Source of the DNA: Thermodesulfobacteriota bacterium
Lineage (GTDB): Bacteria; Desulfobacterota; WTBG01; CAIYCZ01; CAIRTM01
NCBI GenBank assembly: GCA_028278025.1
Contig: JANQFE010000062.1
Span: forward strand, 1 to 40,841
Direction of reading: 5' to 3'
DNA: 40,841 nucleotides
Under the pieces are notes generated by a model. The model did no database searches. It was not told the origin of the DNA and saw only the letters and a list, made by a program, of their open reading frames with translations. Within the stretch, counting starts at the first letter, position 1. Each line of letters opens with the position of its first letter. The position numbers and the translations under genes are program-made. This document shows, piece after piece, positions 36,663-40,841 of the stretch.

Positions 36663-36859
36663 TGCGAAATGCTCTAGCAGCAACCGCCTCCCCTGTAGCG
36701 GGTTTCCGATTCCAAAAAACTGTGTTATAGTTTAGCAGACAGTAGAAAGCACCGGATTTTCAGATAATTAAAAAATACCTTTGTTCACCCAGAAAGACTC
36801 ATCGCATGCATTGTCATGTGCGGTGAAAATAACAATAAAATATTTCAGGAGGAATACCT

Positions 36860-37540
36860 ATGAGCGATCTCTCCAGAAGAACATTCAGCAAACAGACATT
36901 GACATTGGGGGGGGCACTATCGCTGGTAACATTGTTAGGTTTACAGGGTAAAACCCGCGGGGCAGGCTTTGATCCCACTCTCTGGAAAAACAACAAATTT
37001 CTCAAACGTGACGATGTGGATGCCGCTCTTAAATCGCTTTATGTGACCTATGATTCCACCTATCCTTATGATCACAAATTTAATGAAACCATAACCAAAA
37101 CACAACTGCGAACCCTGCAATTTTGCATCATGAAGGGTATTGAAAAGGATTACGTTAAGCACTATATTACTACCATGCAGCCTCTTCTACAGCGGATAAA
37201 AAAGCTGGTGGAGCAGGAAGGCCCGGAAAAAGGCATCTACAGCATGTTTGAAGGCACATCATGCTCCTATCAGCTCTATGAGCGCATTAACATAAAAGAA
37301 AACGAGCGCTCTTTCCCCTGCCCCTATAAAGCAATGCTGGGGCACTGTAAAAAATATCTCAAAGCCCCTTCTGCCTCAACAGGAGAATACGAAAGCGTGT
37401 TCACTATCACCTGGAATGATGTCTGTTCTAAGTGGTGCATCCCGGTCTGGACCGGATTTGCCGAAAGCATCGGGATTACGATTGCTGCACAACCCGGTGA
37501 AATCTGCACCGTTAAGGTAATTAAACCTGAACAGTCATAA
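36860..37540 (+). CDS. Tat-exported cysteine protein, paralogue 1
   Basis: 226 residues. The signal has SRRTFSKQ (Arg 6-7) then a hydrophobic stretch (LTLGGALSLVTLLGL), a twin-arginine signal for export of a folded, usually cofactor-bound protein. The mature part shares with paralogue 2 the blocks YPYDHKFNE, FEGTSCSYQLYERINI, FPCPYKAMLGH, KWCIPVW and GEICTVKV. Four cysteines are conserved in the pair (135, 154, 193, 216), suggesting a metal or Fe-S site. The C-P-x-n-W-D-x-n-G-x-C pattern faintly recalls amino-thiazoline carboxylate hydrolase-like proteins, but I cannot support that. AGGAGG precedes the ATG. Confidence 0.85.
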   Translation: MSDLSRRTFSKQTLTLGGALSLVTLLGLQGKTRGAGFDPTLWKNNKFLKRDDVDAALKSLYVTYDSTYPYDHKFNETITKTQLRTLQFCIMKGIEKDYVKHYITTMQPLLQRIKKLVEQEGPEKGIYSMFEGTSCSYQLYERINIKENERSFPCPYKAMLGHCKKYLKAPSASTGEYESVFTITWNDVCSKWCIPVWTGFAESIGITIAAQPGEICTVKVIKPEQS

Positions 37541-37555
37541 GCAAAGGAGAACACC

Positions 37556-38227
37556 ATGAATGCTACTAAGAACATCCATGATAAAAAAATAGACAATGCT
37601 GATTATTCAGTGCTTTTGCCACAAGTTAACCGCAGGGATTTTACCAAAAAACTGCTCTCCGCCGGCGTGCTTTCTTCCCTCACCCTGTTCAGTGCACCGG
37701 ATGCCGCCCTGGCATGGCTTGACGGCAATATCCGCGACCGTGAAGATCTGGGAGATGCTCTTAAGGTAATACTGCAAACCTACACTGATACAGACCCATA
37801 CCCGCATAAATTTAATGATGCCCTTGTAAAACTGCTTTTAAGAGATCTTGACTTTGTTGTTACCAAGGGCCTGGATAAGGAGTTTGCAGACCATTATGTC
37901 TACACCCTGGGTGCCCTGGTAAATAAATATCTCAAAGCCGGCGTTGAAATGCTCGGTAAAGATCTGGCCCTGTGGGGTATGTTTGAGCGTACCAGCTGTT
38001 CATATCAGCTGTATGAAAAAATAAACATAGAAGAAAACCAGCGCTCATTCCCCTGTCCGTATAAAGCTATCCTGGGACACACCCAAAAAAGCCTGGGAAC
38101 ATATACAATAAACTGGGACGATGTGCATACAAAATGGTGTATACCGGTCTGGAACGGTTTTGCGACTGGCGCAGGCGTAAAAATCAAAGTAGAACCGGGT
38201 GAAACCTGTATGGTTAAGGTACTCTGA
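37556..38227 (+). CDS. Tat-exported cysteine protein, paralogue 2
   Basis: 223 residues. The twin-arginine motif NRRDFTKK (Arg 26-27) lies after a 25-residue N-extension, and the signal likely ends at ALA (51-53). The mature part keeps DPYPHKFND, FERTSCSYQLYEKINIEENQRSFPCPYKAILGH, KWCIPVWNGF and GETCMVKV, matching the upstream paralogue, including the four conserved cysteines. AAAGGAG precedes the ATG, 15 bases after the stop of paralogue 1. A ferredoxin gene follows 30 bases later. The two may form a heterodimer in the periplasm. Confidence 0.85.
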   Translation: MNATKNIHDKKIDNADYSVLLPQVNRRDFTKKLLSAGVLSSLTLFSAPDAALAWLDGNIRDREDLGDALKVILQTYTDTDPYPHKFNDALVKLLLRDLDFVVTKGLDKEFADHYVYTLGALVNKYLKAGVEMLGKDLALWGMFERTSCSYQLYEKINIEENQRSFPCPYKAILGHTQKSLGTYTINWDDVHTKWCIPVWNGFATGAGVKIKVEPGETCMVKVL

Positions 38228-38257
38228 TATAGTCCTTATAGAGTGAAAGGATAGGAC

Positions 38258-38428
38258 ATGATTCGAATAGACAGGGAAAAGTGTGTGGGATGCGGCGGTT
38301 GTGTTGATCTGTGTCCACGAACAGCAATCTGTTTTGTAGATGACCGGGCCTTTATTGATACACCCTTGTGCCTGGAATGTAAAACTTGCGTAAATGTGTG
38401 CCCTTTGAAGGCTCCACAGGAGGTTTGA
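38258..38428 (+). CDS. Tiny 2x[4Fe-4S] ferredoxin (56 residues)
   Basis: Reading from ATG 38258 gives 56 residues with two cluster motifs: CVGCGGCVDLCPRTAICF and CLECKTCVNVCPLKA. It is the short paralogue of the 78-residue ferredoxin before flavoprotein 2, with a C-terminus cut shortly after the second cluster. GTGAAAGGATAGG lies just upstream. It closes the Tat-protein operon, which ties the exported pair to the cytoplasmic electron chain. Confidence 0.9.
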   Translation: MIRIDREKCVGCGGCVDLCPRTAICFVDDRAFIDTPLCLECKTCVNVCPLKAPQEV

Positions 38429-38516
38429 AGACCCTGCGGCTGTTATTTCAGGTCTTTTTTATGTACGTTGGAAAATATTTCAGCACTGTTGGAGATGTAC
38501 GAACCCATATGTTAAA

Positions 38517-38546
38517 AAAGCCCCTGCTCTGTCCTGCAGGGGCTTT
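38517..38546. terminator. Strong hairpin after the tiny ferredoxin gene
   Basis: Perfect 11-bp stem AAAGCCCCTGC (38517-38527) and GCAGGGGCTTT (38536-38546), loop of eight. On the minus strand it is followed by T-rich sequence (AAAAAA at 38514-38519); on the plus strand only by TTTACAG. It probably terminates the Tat-ferredoxin transcript. Confidence 0.6.
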
Positions 38547-38568
38547 ACAGCAATACTGTATTTTTTTC

Positions 38569-38597
38569 TTGACACCGAATATGATATTTCAGATAAT
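38569..38597 (+). promoter_or_regulatory. Sigma70-type promoter upstream of the 38702 ORF
   Basis: TTGACA (38569-38574), 17 bases, GATAAT (38592-38597). About 104 bases separate it from the ORF start. Confidence 0.55.
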
Positions 38598-38701
38598 TAT
38601 TAGTATTCTTAAAGATGTATACCTTTGCAATAGGTGCTAGATAATACATCTATTTAAAAAATATTAAAAATAGTCTAATATTATATTTTTAATTATTTTA
38701 T

Positions 38702-39016
38702 ATGCCCACGTTTCGAACTTTTCATAATATTCTTTTTCTTATTGCCTTCAATTATCTGATAATGTGTCCATTTGCCTATTCACTGGGCCAGGGATTTATA
38801 GATTTCAGCTTTATAAAAAGCGAGGAATCTATCAGCATTATCTGCAAGAAAAAGCATGAAAAAGGAGAAGAAGGTTTCAGTGCTTCTGATGGTATTATCC
38901 GTATTGAACCGGACATGTATGCCGGACCTGAATGTGACGGCAGATTGTACGCCCTTTCTTCACTACAACCCCCCAACAAATTAACTACCATAACCTCAGT
39001 TCGGCTTATCTTATAA
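38702..39016 (+). CDS. Possible small exported protein
   Basis: 104 residues. The N-terminus (TFHNILFLIAFNYLIMCPFAYS) looks like a signal peptide. The rest is polar, with two cysteines after the signal (IICKK and PECDG). No family is recognised. No ribosome site is visible before the ATG, so the gene call rests on the signal-like start and the upstream promoter. Confidence 0.35.
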   Translation: MPTFRTFHNILFLIAFNYLIMCPFAYSLGQGFIDFSFIKSEESISIICKKKHEKGEEGFSASDGIIRIEPDMYAGPECDGRLYALSSLQPPNKLTTITSVRLIL

Positions 39017-39260
39017 TAATTCTGTTTCATATGTATCTATACATTCAAAAAACATTGCTAAAGTGAATGCAATACATCCCCACAACTGTAAAGTCTATAA
39101 TTAATTACACTGAGAACATCTGACACATACCTATTTGCAAGAATTCAGTACTGAACAGCAGATGCTTTTATGAGGGATACCAAGATATAATATTCTCACA
39201 ACATCCATATATGGTTTTGTGCCAAAAAAGAAATTAATTTTCAGAAGGAGGCAACCCAAA
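39017..39260. other. Spacer upstream of the membrane protein gene
   Basis: No gene seen. AT-rich and with no strong promoter or terminator recognised. AGAAGGAGG at 39243-39251 is the ribosome site of the next gene. Confidence 0.4.
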
Positions 39261-40133
39261 ATGGCAACACAAAAACCAATTTCTATTAAATCAATTTTCT
39301 ATACGGCTGTGTCCCTGGTGTGGATATTCGGCCTTTCAGCCATCGGCCATATCGTCATGGTGCTGATTGAAAAATACAACCCGGCTATCAAATGGGATTT
39401 TGCCTGGACCTGTATGATCATCGGATTTCTGGCAATCTACTCTACCCGGTTTATGAAGCAGGACGGCTGGCAAAGCTTTGTCGGCTGTCTGGGAGGCCTG
39501 GGGATGTGGTTTGCCTGGGAATACAGCCTGATGTACGCCGGGCACCGCATGGGAGTTACCTACACCTGGAACGGCAGCTACCCTGAATACCGCATCATGA
39601 AATGGACCTTTGTAATGCTCTTTATGGTGTTTACCTATCTTATGTATCAGGAGAGCGTACGTTGCAATTTCATCTTTTTCCTGAGAAGAAAACTGAAGCT
39701 GATGCGCGGCGCAACAGCCACCGGGAAGGTCAGCAATTACGGTCCGCGGACCGCCTTTGAATACATCATGGTAACCTGGACCTTCTACGTACTGCTTATG
39801 ATTGCTTATGATGAGCAGCTTTTCGGCCCCCAATCCTGGTTTACCTATCTGATATTTTTTGCATCATTTTCAGTGTTTTTCTACCTGTGCTACAAGCTCC
39901 TCGGGTATGACCGTTTTGGCGCCAATTTGCGCTATGCAATCCCCACGGTGACAATCCTGTGGAATGATGTTGAGATACTGGCAAAATGGGGCATGCTCAA
40001 AGAGCCCTGGGTTCATATCAACTGGCCCATCATGGGTGTCATTATTGCCGGTTTTATTATCTCGACCTATCTGATCGTTAAGGATCTGCGCAGAAGAAAA
40101 GAAGGCATGATAGAGACCAAGGACGTTATTTAA
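39261..40133 (+). CDS. Polytopic membrane protein of unknown function
   Basis: 290 residues from ATG 39261, chosen because AAGGAGG sits nine bases upstream; an upstream ATG at 39219 would add 14 charged residues and has no site. About seven to eight hydrophobic helices: AVSLVWIFGLSAIGHIVMVLI, CMIIGFLAIY, CLGGLGMWFAWEY, FVMLFMVFTYLM, IMVTWTFYVLLMIAY, TYLIFFASFSVFFYLCY, and a C-terminal IMGVIIAGFIISTYLIV. Many Trp/Tyr lie at helix ends. Charged ends suggest the C-terminus is cytoplasmic. No transporter or cytochrome motif was seen; there is no conserved paired His that would bind haem. A secreted protein gene follows 36 bases later. Confidence 0.8.
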   Translation: MATQKPISIKSIFYTAVSLVWIFGLSAIGHIVMVLIEKYNPAIKWDFAWTCMIIGFLAIYSTRFMKQDGWQSFVGCLGGLGMWFAWEYSLMYAGHRMGVTYTWNGSYPEYRIMKWTFVMLFMVFTYLMYQESVRCNFIFFLRRKLKLMRGATATGKVSNYGPRTAFEYIMVTWTFYVLLMIAYDEQLFGPQSWFTYLIFFASFSVFFYLCYKLLGYDRFGANLRYAIPTVTILWNDVEILAKWGMLKEPWVHINWPIMGVIIAGFIISTYLIVKDLRRRKEGMIETKDVI

Positions 40134-40169
40134 TACGAAAAAACCTTTCAAGTATTAAAGGAGATTATT

Positions 40170-40727
40170 ATGAAACAGTTAAAAATATTCTTCGTCATGC
40201 TCATGGGGGTGTGTATAGCGACAACAGTCTGGGCAGAGGAAGAAAAAGATTATAAGCAAAAACATGCTGAAAAAATAACAAAAATGGAGGAAACATTCTT
40301 TGCCGCCTCCAAGGAAGGCAAAACAATTAAGGGAGTCCTTATTGAGGGCTATACCTTTTTTAACGGCACCAATGATATCCGGAGCAGACCTTATGGTCAG
40401 CCTTATTCCCACGATGAGCTGCGTTCAGCCAAGATCAGCGCTGAGCGCAATTCACCTATTTTTATTTTGACCAAGGACGGCGATCTCTACCTGCCCTGCC
40501 CCAAAAAGGGAGAAAAAATTGTGCAAAGTATCGGCGGCGTACGGTTCCCGCGGGTGCTGACAGAGGAAGAAAAAGCTGAGGGCCTGTTTACCTGGTCCAC
40601 CCTGGTGCCCATGATAGGCCGGAAAATCGAAGTGTACGGTGAAGTCTATCCCGGACATGGCGGTGTTAAAGGACTCCATATCGAATATATTGCCTATGAA
40701 GGTGAATACCTGGTCGGGGAAGATTAA
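40170..40727 (+). CDS. Secreted protein of unknown function
   Basis: 185 residues. The signal peptide is KIFFVMLMGVCIATTVWA with cleavage before EEEKD. The mature part has IKGVLIEGYTFFNGT, PIFILTKDGDLYLPCP, GGVRFPRVLTEEEK and RKIEVYGEVYPGHGGVKGLHIEYI, a beta-rich pattern that recalls an OB-fold near the end (nucleic-acid or ligand-binding folds also occur in periplasmic proteins). It has one Cys in the mature chain. AAAGGAG precedes the ATG. It probably shares an operon with the preceding membrane protein. Confidence 0.8.
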   Translation: MKQLKIFFVMLMGVCIATTVWAEEEKDYKQKHAEKITKMEETFFAASKEGKTIKGVLIEGYTFFNGTNDIRSRPYGQPYSHDELRSAKISAERNSPIFILTKDGDLYLPCPKKGEKIVQSIGGVRFPRVLTEEEKAEGLFTWSTLVPMIGRKIEVYGEVYPGHGGVKGLHIEYIAYEGEYLVGED

Positions 40728-40736
40728 TGTTCTCTG

Positions 40737-40783
40737 CATGCACCTGATCTGCATGGTTTCTGTTCCGTGCAGATCAGGTATGC
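40737..40783 (+). terminator. Long hairpin after the secreted protein gene
   Basis: Perfect 12-bp stem ACCTGATCTGCA (40742-40753) and TGCAGATCAGGT (40768-40779), with a 14-base loop, extended by outer GCAT/ATGC. It has no T-run, so it may be a 3' stabilising stem or a Rho-dependent site rather than a true intrinsic terminator. A GGGAGG ribosome-site-like sequence at 40825-40830 near the window end hints at another gene just beyond. Confidence 0.5.
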
Positions 40784-40841
40784 CTGTGTTAGCCTATCGT
40801 GATCACGCAACAACCTTAGTCGTCGGGAGGTTCATATAAAA

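Noticed and set aside
36384..36735. Opposite-strand ORFs in the 36.3-36.8 kb gap
   Set aside because: They overlap repeat E3 and each other, have no ribosome sites, and look like translation of the palindrome.

Overview
The window reads as a chromosomal segment of a Gram-negative, largely anaerobic bacterium. Signs are iron-sulfur-rich redox enzymes, Tat-exported proteins, multidomain two-component proteins and anaerobic-type cobalamin genes. The style resembles Desulfobacterota, Nitrospirota or a related lineage, but no rRNA or phylogenetic marker is present, so the assignment is inference. Base composition looks moderate (mid-40s % GC by eye). Genes up to about 26.6 kb lie mostly on the minus strand; from 26.8 kb they lie mostly on the plus strand.

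Region 1 (155-13245, minus) is one signalling cluster. In transcription order it holds a PocR-GAF histidine kinase, a single-domain response regulator, a receiver protein with a helical C-terminal domain, KaiB, KaiC, a REC-PAS-HisKA-like-REC-GGDEF protein, and two tandem membrane hybrid histidine kinases. The order receiver/helical protein - kaiB - kaiC copies the cyanobacterial kaiABC order. KaiC keeps both Walker A motifs and the Thr/Ser/Thr phosphorylation triad but has a shortened C-terminal tail. The likely outputs are phosphorelay and cyclic-di-GMP.

Region 2 (13.4-26.6 kb) is housekeeping and metabolism: an initiator tRNA with its terminator, a 4HBT thioesterase, a decayed GxxExxY gene between inverted repeats, apgM, a large membrane protein with a protein-kinase-like N-terminus, prmA (plus strand), hom, alaC, cbiA, a secreted unknown, cobD and a tiny membrane protein. 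hom and apgM fit aspartate-family amino acid synthesis. cbiA and cobD fit cobalamin synthesis.

Region 3 (26.8-40.7 kb, mostly plus) holds a sirtuin, two divergent paralogous PadR-type regulators, and then an unusual redox cluster. The cluster contains two geranylgeranyl-reductase-like flavoproteins, three small 2x[4Fe-4S] ferredoxins (one only 56 codons), a PorB homologue without a recognisable TPP motif, and NuoE-, NuoF- and NuoG-like subunits without the rest of complex I. Two paralogous Tat-exported cysteine proteins, a polytopic membrane protein and a secreted protein follow. The simplest reading is a PadR-associated electron chain: NADH enters at NuoEF, passes through NuoG-like and ferredoxin proteins, and reaches the two flavoproteins, with exported partners. 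The substrate is unknown. This is the best candidate in the window for an undescribed system.

Four related palindromic intergenic elements (near 1-110, 23777-23937, 27554-27640 and 36518-36637) form a dispersed repeat family. Good sigma70-type promoters are visible before the redox operon (30161-30189), cobD, the kinase-like membrane gene and a small ORF at 38702.
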